A stretch of 64,000 bases of DNA, from assembly GCA_965221445.1 (NCBI GenBank), contig CBDCSF010000013.1, positions 1,240,001 to 1,304,000 of the forward strand, in the 5' to 3' direction. A program made the translations under genes and the position numbers. This DNA is from MPNP01 sp965221445. Its GTDB lineage: Bacteria > Pseudomonadota > Alphaproteobacteria > Rhodobacterales > Rhodobacteraceae. Below, in pieces: positions 43,778 through 52,871 of the stretch; position 1 is the stretch's first letter; each line of letters opens with the position of its first letter. The notes below the pieces were generated by a model, which saw only the letters and a list, made by a program, of their open reading frames with translations, did no database searches and was not told the origin of the DNA.

Positions 43778-44749
43778 TTAGTTTATTGCGCCTGAAGCTT
43801 TCAGGATGACCTCATGCCTGTCCCTTTGAACCTGCCAGTATTCTGCCAGATTATCACCTGACGTGTAATCCCCGAGTAGGGACTTATCAGATTTGTACTG
43901 CTGCCATTCAGCAGAATCATAAACCTTGGCGAAGAGGTCAGTATAATAGGCAAGAGCTTCATCGGACATACCGGGTGCACCTACAACAGCGCGCTGCATA
44001 TAATAGGCGAAGTCTTCACCAGCTTCAGCCAGTGTCGGAACATCCGGGAACATGGGCAGTCTTTCTGAAGTAAAGGCAACCAATGGAATCACATCACCTG
44101 ATTCGTAGAATCCCAGTGCTTCAGAAGGATTGTTGACAGATGAATCGATCTGTTCACCAGCCAGATCCTTGGCAACAGCTCCACCACCCTTGTACGGGAT
44201 ATATTTAATTTCCAGACCAAAGGTATCATTCAGAAAATCAGTAATAATCTGATCTTCCTGGGCTGATCCAGTTCCCCCCATTACCCAATCAGAACCACGA
44301 GCCTTGGCCTCGGCCAGAAACTCTTCAAAGGAATTGACTCCTTCGTTCTTATGGACCCAAAGAACGAAAGTATCCTCAGCCATTCTACCAATCGGAGCAA
44401 AGGTCATAATATCAATCCCGAGTCCGGGCTGACGAAGTGGTGTCGTAAAGAAGGAATTCAGGGTAACCATAATGGTATGATCGGGATCGGTAGCAGAATT
44501 CAGCGCAACTAGTGCCTCGGCACCTGAACCACCGGATTTGTTTACCGGAACCAGTGGTCTTGATGCCAGTCCTTCTTTTTCGACTATTGATTGCATCAGG
44601 CGAGCCATTTTATCAGCTCCACCGCCCTTACCGGCCATAATTACAAAATCAATCGGCTTGGTAGGCTCAAATTCGGCATGAGCCACACCTACCACCAAGG
44701 AAGCCAAAAGGGCAACCACGCCAAAAGTAAGTTTTCTAACAAATGTCAT
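43778..44749 (-). CDS. tctC: Tripartite tricarboxylate transporter binding protein TctC
   Basis: A 323-residue periplasmic binding protein of the Bug/TctC family. Signal peptide 1-25 ends in VAHAE. The mature protein has the family's P-I-D-F-V-I-M-A-G-K-G-G-G-A-D ligand loop at 33-47, NKSGGSGAEAL at 64-74, and the C-terminal LPMFPDVPTLAEAGEDF region. Ligands of this family are carboxylates such as citrate or related acids; the loop sequence does not settle which. First gene of tctCBA. A 212-nt space separates it from fhs on the same strand, so it may have its own promoter or be read from the gntR operon. Confidence 0.92.
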   Translation of the reverse strand: MTFVRKLTFGVVALLASLVVGVAHAEFEPTKPIDFVIMAGKGGGADKMARLMQSIVEKEGLASRPLVPVNKSGGSGAEALVALNSATDPDHTIMVTLNSFFTTPLRQPGLGIDIMTFAPIGRMAEDTFVLWVHKNEGVNSFEEFLAEAKARGSDWVMGGTGSAQEDQIITDFLNDTFGLEIKYIPYKGGGAVAKDLAGEQIDSSVNNPSEALGFYESGDVIPLVAFTSERLPMFPDVPTLAEAGEDFAYYMQRAVVGAPGMSDEALAYYTDLFAKVYDSAEWQQYKSDKSLLGDYTSGDNLAEYWQVQRDRHEVILKASGAIN

Positions 44750-44961
44750 TGTTTTTCTCCTCTCAAATTGCGATAAAATTTTACCCTTATCGCGGTTTAA
44801 TCAAACCCTGGAAATCAAGGTCTGGATTTAGTATGGGAATGCTTGCACTAGCAATTATTCCCACCATATCGAAACAATTTCCTACTTTTATCTGAGATAT
44901 GATTTTTACAGTACAATCGTTTAAAATCCTCGGTTTTTGCCACCTGTATTAGAAATATTTC

Positions 44962-46632
44962 CTAGAACAGACCCTGGACCTGCCCTTCATTATCAATGTG
45001 AATCGCCTCGGCAGCCGGAACACTTGGCAACCCTGGCATAGTCATTATAGCACCACAAATCGCAACAATAAATCCAGCGCCTGCTGATAGCCTGACTTCC
45101 CTGACAGGAATCGTGTGTCCGGTTGGGGCCCCTCTCTCATTGGGGTCCGTAGAAAAGCTATATTGCGTTTTGGCCATACAAATAGGGAGATTACCGTAAC
45201 CTGCATCTTCCCACTGTTTCAGTTGATCAACAATCTTTTTATCCACCGAGACTCCATCAGCCCGATAAATTTCCTTGGCAATTGTGTTTATTTTTTCTAG
45301 AAGCCGCATTTCATCAGGATAAAGTGGTTTGTAACTTGCCTTACCTCCTTCAATTATTTCTACCACCTTTTCAGCCAAGTCAGTAGTTCCCTCAGAACCC
45401 TTTGCCCAATGCTGGCAAAGCACGGCTTCAGATCCCATGGATTCAACATAATCCTTAACGACCTTGACTTCATCATCCGTGTCGGTGACAAAATGATTGA
45501 TTGCAACGACGGCAGGAACTCCAAACTTACGCATATTCTCAATATGCCTACCAAGATTGACACATCCCTTTTGGACAGCTTCCACATTTTCAGGTCCCAA
45601 GTCATTCTTTCTGACTCCACCATTCATTTTCAAAGCCCTGATTGTGGCAACTATGACAACAGCCTCAGGAGAAAGACCTGCCTGTCGACATTTGATATCC
45701 ATAAACTTTTCTGCCCCGAGATCTGCACCGAAACCAGCTTCGGTAACGACATAATCTGCTATTTTCAAAGCCGAAGTTGTAGCAATTACAGAATTACAGC
45801 CATGGGCAATATTGGCAAATGGTCCACCGTGAACAAAGGCAGGATTGTTCTCCAGGGTTTGTACCAGGTTCGGTTGTACTGCCTGTTGTAGAAGAACAGT
45901 CATTGCTCCATCAGCTTTGATATCTCTGCAATATACCGGAGACCGATCTCTTCGATAGGCTACAATCATCCGACCAAGCCGATCCTGTAAATCTTCCAGA
46001 CTGGTTGCCAGGCAAAGGACAGCCATTACCTCAGAAGCAACAGTGATATCAAATCCCGCTTCCCTGGGAAACCCGTTGGCGACACCACCCAAACTGCATG
46101 TGATTTGTCTGAGAGCCCGGTCATTCATATCCAGAACACGCTTCCAAGCAACTCTTCGGAGATCAATACCCTCAGGATTACCCCAATAGATATGGTTATC
46201 AATCATTGCAGAAAGCAGATTATGAGCTGACGTAATGGCATGGAAGTCCCCTGTAAAGTGGAGATTCATATCCTCCATGGGAACTACCTGTGCATATCCG
46301 CCTCCGGCAGCTCCACCTTTCATACCAAAACAAGGACCAAGTGAAGCTTCACGAATACATATTGCTGCCTTCTTGCCAATTTTATTCAAACCATCTCCCA
46401 ATCCAACAGTAGTTGTCGTTTTACCCTCTCCAGCCGGGGTAGGATTGATGGCTGTTACCAATATCAGTTTACCATCTTTGTTATTCTTGATGGAATTGAG
46501 GTAATCAGCAGAAACCTTGGCTTTGTCATGACCAAAAGGGATTAGACTTTCCGATGGAATCCCAAGCTTAGCACCTATTTCATGGATTGGCTGTTTCTTG
46601 GCCTGACGTGCAATATCAATATCTGTGTTCAT
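44962..46632 (-). CDS. fhs: Formate-tetrahydrofolate ligase
   Basis: A 556-residue enzyme that uses ATP to join formate to tetrahydrofolate, giving 10-formyl-THF, the entry of formate into one-carbon metabolism. The P-loop-like TPAGEGKTTTTVGLGDGL lies at about 64-81; the LREASLGPCFGMKGGAAGGGYAQV block and the KFMDIKCRQAGLSPE region are family landmarks, and length is canonical. I start at the second ATG (46632, MNTDIDIARQ), because AAGGA lies 7 nt before it but overlaps the first ATG two codons upstream. It follows the hydrolase-like gene after 12 nt and is the last enzyme gene of the minus-strand operon. Confidence 0.95.
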   Translation of the reverse strand: MNTDIDIARQAKKQPIHEIGAKLGIPSESLIPFGHDKAKVSADYLNSIKNNKDGKLILVTAINPTPAGEGKTTTTVGLGDGLNKIGKKAAICIREASLGPCFGMKGGAAGGGYAQVVPMEDMNLHFTGDFHAITSAHNLLSAMIDNHIYWGNPEGIDLRRVAWKRVLDMNDRALRQITCSLGGVANGFPREAGFDITVASEVMAVLCLATSLEDLQDRLGRMIVAYRRDRSPVYCRDIKADGAMTVLLQQAVQPNLVQTLENNPAFVHGGPFANIAHGCNSVIATTSALKIADYVVTEAGFGADLGAEKFMDIKCRQAGLSPEAVVIVATIRALKMNGGVRKNDLGPENVEAVQKGCVNLGRHIENMRKFGVPAVVAINHFVTDTDDEVKVVKDYVESMGSEAVLCQHWAKGSEGTTDLAEKVVEIIEGGKASYKPLYPDEMRLLEKINTIAKEIYRADGVSVDKKIVDQLKQWEDAGYGNLPICMAKTQYSFSTDPNERGAPTGHTIPVREVRLSAGAGFIVAICGAIMTMPGLPSVPAAEAIHIDNEGQVQGLF

Positions 46633-46644
46633 ATACATTCCTTG

Positions 46645-47565
46645 TTAATTTCCAAATTGGGTACCTATCCCCAAACCACTGTTATTTATCCACTCACCTG
46701 CAGGTATTTTTCCACTACCCTCGGGACGAACTCGCTTGATCAGTATACCTCCTCCACTTGCCATAACGACAAGACCATTTTGGTTGATGTTAACCATCTC
46801 ACCCGCTTTACCATCGGCATTTTCAACCAATTCGGCATCATATATCTTCAAGACCTCACCATTTATGGTAGTCCATGCCCCAGGTTGAGGATTTGTTCCC
46901 CTTATCAAATTGTACACTTGTTCTGCAGGCTTTTTCCAATCTATTTCTGCGTCCTTCTTGGTACACCAGGATTCATAAGTGGCTTTAGACTCATCCTGGA
47001 TGGAGCGCGGAGGATTATCCTCCCTAAAAAGATTACACACTTTTGTTATTGAATCAATTGCAGCCGGGAAAATCTTTTTAAAATATACATCACCTAAAGT
47101 GTCATCCGGGCTAATGGGACATTCCCATTGTAGAAGAATATCGCCCTCATCCAAACCATCAGTTGGGTAAAACCATGAAAAACCAGTTTTATCTGAACCC
47201 CAGATTATGGGCCAGTTGATGGAACTTGGCCCTCGGTGCAAGGGGAGTAAAGAGGGGTGAAAGCAGATTGATCCCATCCTTGGAATATCTCTTGCATCTT
47301 CAGGAACAAAAAGTGTGACATAAGCCATGATCATTAAATCAGCATTCAAGCTCTTCATTTGTGCTAAAGTATCTGCATCTTCGAAATTTGCCGGCTGGAA
47401 GACGGAAATACCTTTCTCCAACGCAGTTTCTTTCAATGGGTCTATAGGCCTATTAGGTTTATCCGGGGCGCAATAAACTGCAACAACTTCATCATCGCCA
47501 TCGGTAAGAATCTTCTCCAAAGCTGCTTTACCAAAAGCCTGCTGCCCCATAACAATTATTTTCAT
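46645..47565 (-). CDS. Stand-alone 10-formyl-THF hydrolase/formyltransferase domain protein (ALDH1L1 N-domain-like)
   Basis: A 306-residue formyltransferase-fold protein. Its sequence follows the N-terminal hydrolase domain of 10-formyltetrahydrofolate dehydrogenase more closely than Fmt: DPLKETALEKGISVF, the active-site FHPSLLPLHRGPSSINW with His103 (matching His106 of that enzyme), GLDEGDILLQ with Asp139 (matching Asp142), and an Fmt_C-like tail in which NLIRGTNPQPGAWT is conserved. No aldehyde dehydrogenase domain follows. It therefore either hydrolyses 10-formyl-THF back to formate and THF or transfers the formyl group to an unknown acceptor. Start ATG 47565. Between frc and fhs in a tight operon, gaps 45 and 12 nt. 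Confidence 0.82.
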   Translation of the reverse strand: MKIIVMGQQAFGKAALEKILTDGDDEVVAVYCAPDKPNRPIDPLKETALEKGISVFQPANFEDADTLAQMKSLNADLMIMAYVTLFVPEDARDIPRMGSICFHPSLLPLHRGPSSINWPIIWGSDKTGFSWFYPTDGLDEGDILLQWECPISPDDTLGDVYFKKIFPAAIDSITKVCNLFREDNPPRSIQDESKATYESWCTKKDAEIDWKKPAEQVYNLIRGTNPQPGAWTTINGEVLKIYDAELVENADGKAGEMVNINQNGLVVMASGGGILIKRVRPEGSGKIPAGEWINNSGLGIGTQFGN

Positions 47566-47610
47566 TACTTATGCCCCAACTTTATCAACTTGAAAACTCT
47601 CGTGAATCAA

Positions 47611-48861
47611 TTATCCAACCGCACCAGATTCTTCAATCCGTTCCAATTCTTCCCTGCTGTATCCAAGAACATCAGTTAAAATTTCATCAGTATGCTCTCC
47701 CAAAAGTGGTGATCTTACTACCTCCACTGGACTATCCGACAATTTGATTGGACATCCAACCGACAAATATTTTCCTCTTTCAGGATGATTAACTTCAACT
47801 ATAGTTCCGTTTTTCCTTAAACCTTCATCCTCGGCCAGTTCTTTCATGGAAAGAATTGGACCAACAGGTATATCAAGCGGATTACATTCATCCATAACCT
47901 CAAATTTGGTTTTGGTAAGGGTCCATTGTTCTATGGTTTCAAAAATCAGATCCAGTTTGGGCAGTCTTGCTGGTGGTGTAGCGAATTCCGGATCCTTCTT
48001 CCATTCTGGCTTGCCAATGAGGTCACAAATTTTAGGCCAGACAGCTGCTTGGGTTATGAAATAGGTGTAAGCATTGGGATCATTCTCCCAACCCTTGCAT
48101 TTGAGAATACGACCGGGTTGTCCCCCACCAGAATCATTGCCAGCTCGGGGGGTCGAATCTCCGAATGGTATGCCTTTCCCAAATTGTGAATATTCTTGCA
48201 AAGGACCATTAGCCAACCTTTGCTGGTCCCTTAATTTAACTCGACAAAGATTCAAAACTCCATCCTGCATTGGAGCAAGGATCCTTTGTCCTTTACCGGT
48301 GGTTTGCCTTTGAATTAGTGCTACACATATGCCAAGTGCCAAATGGAGCCCCGTACCGGAATCGCCTATTTGTGCTCCAGTAACCAATGGAACACCATCG
48401 TTAAATCCAGTTGTTGAAGCAGAACCTCCAGCACATTGTGCTACATTTTCGTAAACCTTACAATCCTCAAATTTCCCGGGACCAAAACCCTTTACTGATG
48501 CCATAATCATTTTGGGGTTGAGTTGCTGGATGGTTTCCCAGCCAAATCCCATTCTGTCTAGAGCACCAGGGGCAAAATTCTCCACCAGAACGTCACATTC
48601 CTTAATGAGCCTTGTCAAAACCTCTTTACCGACTTCATTTTTGGTGTTTAAGGTAATCGAACGCTTATTGTGGTTCAGCATGGTAAAATACAAACTGTCT
48701 GCACCGGGTACATCTACCAACTGTTTCCTGGTTGCATCACCCACACCAGGTCTTTCAACCTTGATTACATCAGCACCAAACCAGGCAAGTAACTGGGTAC
48801 AGGTGGGACCGGATTGTACATGTGTAAAATCTAGAATCCTAATTCCATCAAGTGCTTTCAT
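47611..48861 (-). CDS. frc: Formyl-CoA:oxalate CoA-transferase-like (CaiB family, Frc)
   Basis: A 416-residue class III CoA-transferase closely resembling Frc of Oxalobacter: LDGIRILDFTHVQSGPTCTQ at the start, YENVAQCAGG, the catalytic Asp167 in GAQIGDSGTGLHL (Asp169 in the Oxalobacter enzyme), LRDQQRLA and the glycine loop GGGQPG. Frc moves CoA from formyl-CoA to oxalate. Class III relatives accept other acids, so the acceptor could also be a 2-hydroxy acid. I set the start at ATG 48861, with GGGGAGG 11 nt upstream; a frame extension upstream overlaps the previous gene and is unconserved. 38 nt follow the ThDP enzyme. Confidence 0.88.
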   Translation of the reverse strand: MKALDGIRILDFTHVQSGPTCTQLLAWFGADVIKVERPGVGDATRKQLVDVPGADSLYFTMLNHNKRSITLNTKNEVGKEVLTRLIKECDVLVENFAPGALDRMGFGWETIQQLNPKMIMASVKGFGPGKFEDCKVYENVAQCAGGSASTTGFNDGVPLVTGAQIGDSGTGLHLALGICVALIQRQTTGKGQRILAPMQDGVLNLCRVKLRDQQRLANGPLQEYSQFGKGIPFGDSTPRAGNDSGGGQPGRILKCKGWENDPNAYTYFITQAAVWPKICDLIGKPEWKKDPEFATPPARLPKLDLIFETIEQWTLTKTKFEVMDECNPLDIPVGPILSMKELAEDEGLRKNGTIVEVNHPERGKYLSVGCPIKLSDSPVEVVRSPLLGEHTDEILTDVLGYSREELERIEESGAVG

Positions 48862-48899
48862 AGAAACGATACCTCCCCGGACAAATCTGTCTCTTATTG

Positions 48900-50633
48900 T
48901 TATTTGTACATTGTTTGTGCCTTGGTACCTGGTGCATATTCGTTTGGATCTATCCAGACATTTACCACAGCACACTTTCCTGTTTTGTGTATGGCTTCCC
49001 TAGCTCTTTGCAAAGCAGGTTGTAGTTCAGATGCTTCTCTGACCTCTTCACCGTACCCACCTATCATTTCGCCAAACTTTCCAAAGGGTACGTCCCCAAG
49101 CTTGTTACCGATATCCCCCCTGTTTTGGCCATATTTTGTTATCTGACCATACCTTATCTGGTTCATGGCCGAATTGTTTCCTACTATTGCCAAATAAGGT
49201 GCACCAAACCTTTGTGCGGTTTCCATATCGAATGAAGTCATTCCAAATGACCCGTCTCCATAAAGACAAACCACTTCCTTTTCCGGATGTGCAAGTTTGG
49301 CAGCCATTGAAAATCCGGTTCCAACACCGAGTGAACCTAGGGCTCCTGGATCCATCCATTGACCCGGGTTTCTAGGCCTGACCGCCTGGGCAGAAATCGT
49401 AACCACATCACCGCCATCGCCAATATAAATGGAGTTTTCATCAAGAAATTCATTTATTTCCCAAGCAAGTCTGTAGGGGTGTATTGGTGATTGATCGGAA
49501 AGAAACAATGGCATCAGTTTTTCCAACTTGGTTTTTTCAATTGCCCTTAAGCTATCCAGCCATTGTTTTCTTTGTTGTTTTGTATTCTCCTTCATCCTTC
49601 CCGAAGCAGCATCGGCAACTGCACTCAGAATTGCTCCAGGATGACCTGCAATACCAAGAGATATATCCCTGTTTTTCCCGACAGTACGATAGTCAAGATC
49701 TATTTGAAGCAAAGTTGGTGCGGTTATTCTTTTGCCATACCCCATACGAAAATCAAAGGGGGTTCCGACAATCAGGATTACATCAGCCCCCTTGAATGCA
49801 TCAGATCTTGTTCGGTCAAAACAGTGCGGGTCGCTTTGTTTCATCATACCACGGGCAGCACCATTCATATAGGCAGGTATTTCCAAAGTCCTGACAAAAT
49901 CTATACATTCCTGATGAGAGTTCGAAGCCCAGACCTGTTGTCCAAACAAAACTGCCGGTTTTTCTGCATTGACCAGGATATCTGCCATCTTTTCAACATC
50001 TTGCGGATCTCCTATAGACCTCACAGATGACCGATAGCTTCCCGGTTCGGGTATTCGGGCCTGGCTTAATGGTATTTCGGCATCAAGAATGTCTCTGGGT
50101 ATTTCAAGATAACTTGGTCCATAAGCTCCTGTAAAGCATTCTCTGGCAGCCATTGAAATCATATCAGCGATTCGTTCCGTGGAAAATACCCCTGAAGCAA
50201 ATTTGGTAATGGGAGTCATCATGTCAACATGGGGTAAATCCTGTAAAGAGCCCATCTTATGTTGGGTAAGAGAGGATTGGCCTCCTATATGCAAGATTGG
50301 GCTTTCAGATCGAAAGGCAGTTGCTACTCCCGTGACTGCATTAGTACAACCAGGTCCGGCGGTGGTTACAACACATCCCAATTTCCCAGTTTGACGAGCA
50401 TAACCATCGGCAGCATGCGCTGCTGTTTGCTCATGTCGAACATCTACTATTTTGATTCCTTCATCAATGCAACCATCATAGATATCAATGATATGACCGC
50501 CACAAAGAGTAAATATGGTATCAACACCCTCATTACGGAGGGCTTTGGCAACTAAATGTCCACCTGATACAATGCTGGCATCGGAACTTTTTTGGGCCAG
50601 TGTATCATGGGCAGTTTTGGAGTTTGCAGTCAT
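48900..50633 (-). CDS. ThDP-dependent acyl-CoA lyase/decarboxylase (oxalyl-CoA decarboxylase or 2-hydroxyacyl-CoA lyase type)
   Basis: A 577-residue thiamine-diphosphate enzyme of the acetolactate synthase superfamily. Glu68 in DVRHEQTAAHAADGYAR is the cofactor-activating glutamate; the ThDP/Mg motif runs from YGDGSFGM (about 456) to GNNS (about 485). Central domain from about 210. It lies 38 nt before frc. Oxalyl-CoA decarboxylase would yield formyl-CoA from oxalyl-CoA, and 2-hydroxyacyl-CoA lyase would yield formyl-CoA plus an aldehyde or ketone; both fit the neighbours. The canonical GDG rather than the EGD seen in Oxalobacter OXC leans towards the lyase branch, but I cannot exclude a non-CoA substrate. 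Confidence 0.68.
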   Translation of the reverse strand: MTANSKTAHDTLAQKSSDASIVSGGHLVAKALRNEGVDTIFTLCGGHIIDIYDGCIDEGIKIVDVRHEQTAAHAADGYARQTGKLGCVVTTAGPGCTNAVTGVATAFRSESPILHIGGQSSLTQHKMGSLQDLPHVDMMTPITKFASGVFSTERIADMISMAARECFTGAYGPSYLEIPRDILDAEIPLSQARIPEPGSYRSSVRSIGDPQDVEKMADILVNAEKPAVLFGQQVWASNSHQECIDFVRTLEIPAYMNGAARGMMKQSDPHCFDRTRSDAFKGADVILIVGTPFDFRMGYGKRITAPTLLQIDLDYRTVGKNRDISLGIAGHPGAILSAVADAASGRMKENTKQQRKQWLDSLRAIEKTKLEKLMPLFLSDQSPIHPYRLAWEINEFLDENSIYIGDGGDVVTISAQAVRPRNPGQWMDPGALGSLGVGTGFSMAAKLAHPEKEVVCLYGDGSFGMTSFDMETAQRFGAPYLAIVGNNSAMNQIRYGQITKYGQNRGDIGNKLGDVPFGKFGEMIGGYGEEVREASELQPALQRAREAIHKTGKCAVVNVWIDPNEYAPGTKAQTMYK

Positions 50634-50655
50634 ATGCTTTCCGTTTCCTAATAAT

Positions 50656-51342
50656 TTAATTTTTTTCTGTATCTAAATTTTTCCAAGTCTTTCGAATATA
50701 TTTTTCCAGGCGCAAAGTATGTTCTCTAACCAAGTCGGCAGCATGATCAGGCCTGTTCGATTGGATTGCATCCACAATTTCAGCATGATCTGAAATGGAC
50801 TGTTCCGTCCGGGCCGGGTCTCGCATGGCATGTCTTCGGGCTGGCTCAATCTGTGCAAATATATCTTCACCAATTTTGTTTAACATTTTGCATTTTGATA
50901 GTTCCAGTATTTTTCTATGGAACATTATGTTCGCTTCAGAATAAACATCCTGGTTCATGGATTTGCCTTTTACACCGATCAATTCGAGTTCCTTTACCTC
51001 CTCTTCAGTGACATTCCCACAAGCCAATCTGGCGGCCATACTTTCAATAGCTGCCCATACAACTACCAGTTCTGCAACCTCTTCAATGCTCCTCTTTTTT
51101 ACAAAAACACCAATACGAGACTTAATTTCAATAAGCCCTTCATTTTCCAAACGGACCAGGGCCTCTCGAACTGGCGTTCTTGATATACCCAATTGCTGGG
51201 CAATCTTCCTCTCATCCAAACGCAAATCAGTACCTTTACTGTAGACATCCATCTCCAGGATTGCTTCTCGCAAAACCTGATATATCCTTTCCTTCAGGGT
51301 AAAGGTTTGTCTTATTGGCTCTAAATTGATCGAATGTTCCAT
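50656..51342 (-). CDS. GntR-family transcriptional regulator, FCD subgroup
   Basis: A 228-residue regulator. The winged helix is at about 15-80, with LDERKIAQQLGISRTPVREALVRLENEGLIEI, followed by an all-helical FCD effector domain (about 90-215) with the metal/ligand-binding Asp and His residues (MFHRKILELSKC, SDHAEIVDAI, REHTLRLEKYI). It starts the minus-strand cluster and is 22 nt from the ThDP enzyme gene, so it very likely senses the pathway's acid and controls the operon and its own synthesis. No clear palindrome was found in its upstream gap. Confidence 0.88.
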   Translation of the reverse strand: MEHSINLEPIRQTFTLKERIYQVLREAILEMDVYSKGTDLRLDERKIAQQLGISRTPVREALVRLENEGLIEIKSRIGVFVKKRSIEEVAELVVVWAAIESMAARLACGNVTEEEVKELELIGVKGKSMNQDVYSEANIMFHRKILELSKCKMLNKIGEDIFAQIEPARRHAMRDPARTEQSISDHAEIVDAIQSNRPDHAADLVREHTLRLEKYIRKTWKNLDTEKN

Positions 51343-51712
51343 ATAAAATTATCCATACATTCTGGACAGAGTCACTGGTATACAAAAAACCAGATACCAG
51401 TTCAAGTGATTATTGTTGTTAAAAATAGAATTAAAAATGGGAAACTCTTTACAGTAAAAATCAAGAAGTATAGTAAGTATATTAAAGAGGCTGGGAAATT
51501 ATTGTACTTGGTTGTTTGTAAATGAAGATGGGGAGCTTCAAAGGGAACAAATTTCAATAACTAGCATTTTTTCGATACAAACCCGGACAACCTACAAACC
51601 GTTGAATATGAGGTGATAGAAATTGCTATCACCAACCTTGGAAGCAGCAGGATTCGGAAATTTCAAGTTTGATTAATTGAATATCGGTAGTTTTTATGTG
51701 GATAAGTAACTG
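51343..51712. other. Upstream region of the gntR operon
   Basis: 370 AT-rich bases between the divergent gntR and hsdM fragments. It should carry the gntR operon promoter. I see no gene or strong repeat. Confidence 0.4.
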
Positions 51713-51949
51713 ATGGATAATAACAAGGAAACAGAAAGAGCCGAACTGCATAAAACCATCTGGCGAATTGCTAATGACCTAAGGGGCAGTGTAGATGGAT
51801 GGGATTTCAAAAGCTACGTACTCGGTATGTTGTTCTATCGCTTCATCTCTGAGAACCTAACATCCTATCTCAATGAACAGGAACACAAGGCAGGTGATCC
51901 TGATTTCGACTATACAAAATTGAGTGATTCTGATGCTTTCACATATTAA
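51713..51949 (+). pseudogene. hsdM: Truncated type I restriction-modification methyltransferase subunit, N-terminal stump
   Basis: 78 residues of what should be about 500. ERAELHKTIWRIANDLRG and WDFKSYVLGMLFYRFISENL are the diagnostic N terminus of type I (EcoR124-like) HsdM. The match ends at DSDAF; the next bases belong to the very end of an hsdS gene. The S-adenosylmethionine and NPPF motifs are gone, so no methylation is possible. The junction is a clean internal deletion that removed most of hsdM and hsdS. Confidence 0.88.
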
Positions 51950-52097
51950 GCTCCAGAGGGAAATCGTTACGGTACTCAATACTTTCGATACCTATTCAAA
52001 GGATCTTTCAGATAGCTTACCCGCAGGAATCAAAGCCCGTCGACAGCAATATGAGTCTTATCGAAACAACCTTTTATCCTCCATGGAAATTTCCTGA
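51933..52097 (+). pseudogene. hsdS: C-terminal remnant of hsdS
   Basis: 54 codons from an ATG at 51933 to TGA at 52095-52097, overlapping the hsdM stump in another frame. From about residue 8 it reads as the end of an HsdS specificity subunit: REIVTVLNTFDTYSKDLS, then GIKARRQQYESYRNNLLS, the conserved helix that closes the second half. Both target-recognition domains are missing. Confidence 0.8.
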
Positions 52098-52666
52098 TGC
52101 CCACATGTTGGATTATTGCCGGCCCAAACGGTGCAGGTAAAACAACTTTTGCTCTGGACAATCTAACTCGGTTGGCAAATATTTCCAATTTTATCAATGC
52201 TGATATGATAGCATCTGGAATTTCTCCGCTTTCACCTGAAAAGAAATTACTAACAGCAAGTCGGTTATTTCTCGCTGAAATTAACCAATCTATAACCAAT
52301 AGAGCCGATTTTGCATTTGAAACCACATTATCAGGCCGTACATATTTACGACTATTTGATCGCCTTCGGGGAGATAATTGGAGGGTGGAATTGATCTATT
52401 TGGCTTTACCTAGTGTCGAGTTGTCAGTAGAACGTGTGGCCGAACGTGTAATTCATGGTGGACACAATATACCAACCATGGACATAGTGAGGAGATTTCC
52501 TCGAACCCTTAATCTGCTGTTAAACCATTACAGCTATGTTGTCGACGACTGTGCCTGTTATATGAACTTTAGGGGTAAACCAGAACTAGTATTTGAACAA
52601 CAGTATCAGGATCGCTATATTTACCATGATTTCTACTTCAAACTTCTTGAGAGGAACAGCAAGTGA
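52097..52666 (+). CDS. Zeta-toxin-family P-loop kinase
   Basis: A 189-residue P-loop protein. Walker A GPNGAGKTT is at 9-17; FINADMIASGISP and FAFETTLSGRTY follow the zeta-toxin/UDP-N-acetylglucosamine kinase pattern, with the conserved FETT; R-x-x-R-V-I-H-G-G-H-x-I appears as AERVIHGGHNI near 118. Intact by length and motifs. Genes of this kind are often found between hsdS and hsdR. It starts on the last base of the hsdS remnant's stop and overlaps the next small gene by 4 nt, so it was built into the operon and has survived the decay around it. Whether it is a toxin here is unproven. Confidence 0.82.
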   Translation: MPTCWIIAGPNGAGKTTFALDNLTRLANISNFINADMIASGISPLSPEKKLLTASRLFLAEINQSITNRADFAFETTLSGRTYLRLFDRLRGDNWRVELIYLALPSVELSVERVAERVIHGGHNIPTMDIVRRFPRTLNLLLNHYSYVVDDCACYMNFRGKPELVFEQQYQDRYIYHDFYFKLLERNSK

Positions 52667-52848
52667 GTACAACAAGTCAAAGTAAGCCATCCCCGGAAGC
52701 TCAACGCCGACTAATAGCTCTACATCAAACCGTCAAAAAAACCTTAGATAGAAAATGGCGGTTGGGACATTATGCTGTCGTATGGGAAGATGGAAAAGTT
52801 GTCAAGAAGAGTGGTGATGAGCTTAAAAAACTGATTTTCGAAGAATAA
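52663..52848 (+). CDS. Small basic partner protein of the zeta-like kinase
   Basis: A 61-residue protein starting at GTG 52663, overlapping the kinase stop by 4 nt (GTGA). It is basic and helical at first (EAQRRLIALHQTVKKTLDRK), then forms a short strand region (GHYAVVWEDGKVVKKS). I do not recognise a named domain. Coupled translation with the zeta-like kinase makes it the candidate antitoxin or modulator, which is an inference from arrangement only. Confidence 0.6.
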   Translation: MSTTSQSKPSPEAQRRLIALHQTVKKTLDRKWRLGHYAVVWEDGKVVKKSGDELKKLIFEE

Positions 52849-52871
52849 CATTTCTACAATAAATTGATTAC

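Noticed and set aside
41619..44749. Calling TctCBA an oxalate importer
   Set aside because: Only position next to the frc-like operon supports it; the binding-loop sequence does not identify the ligand and a 212-nt gap separates the units.
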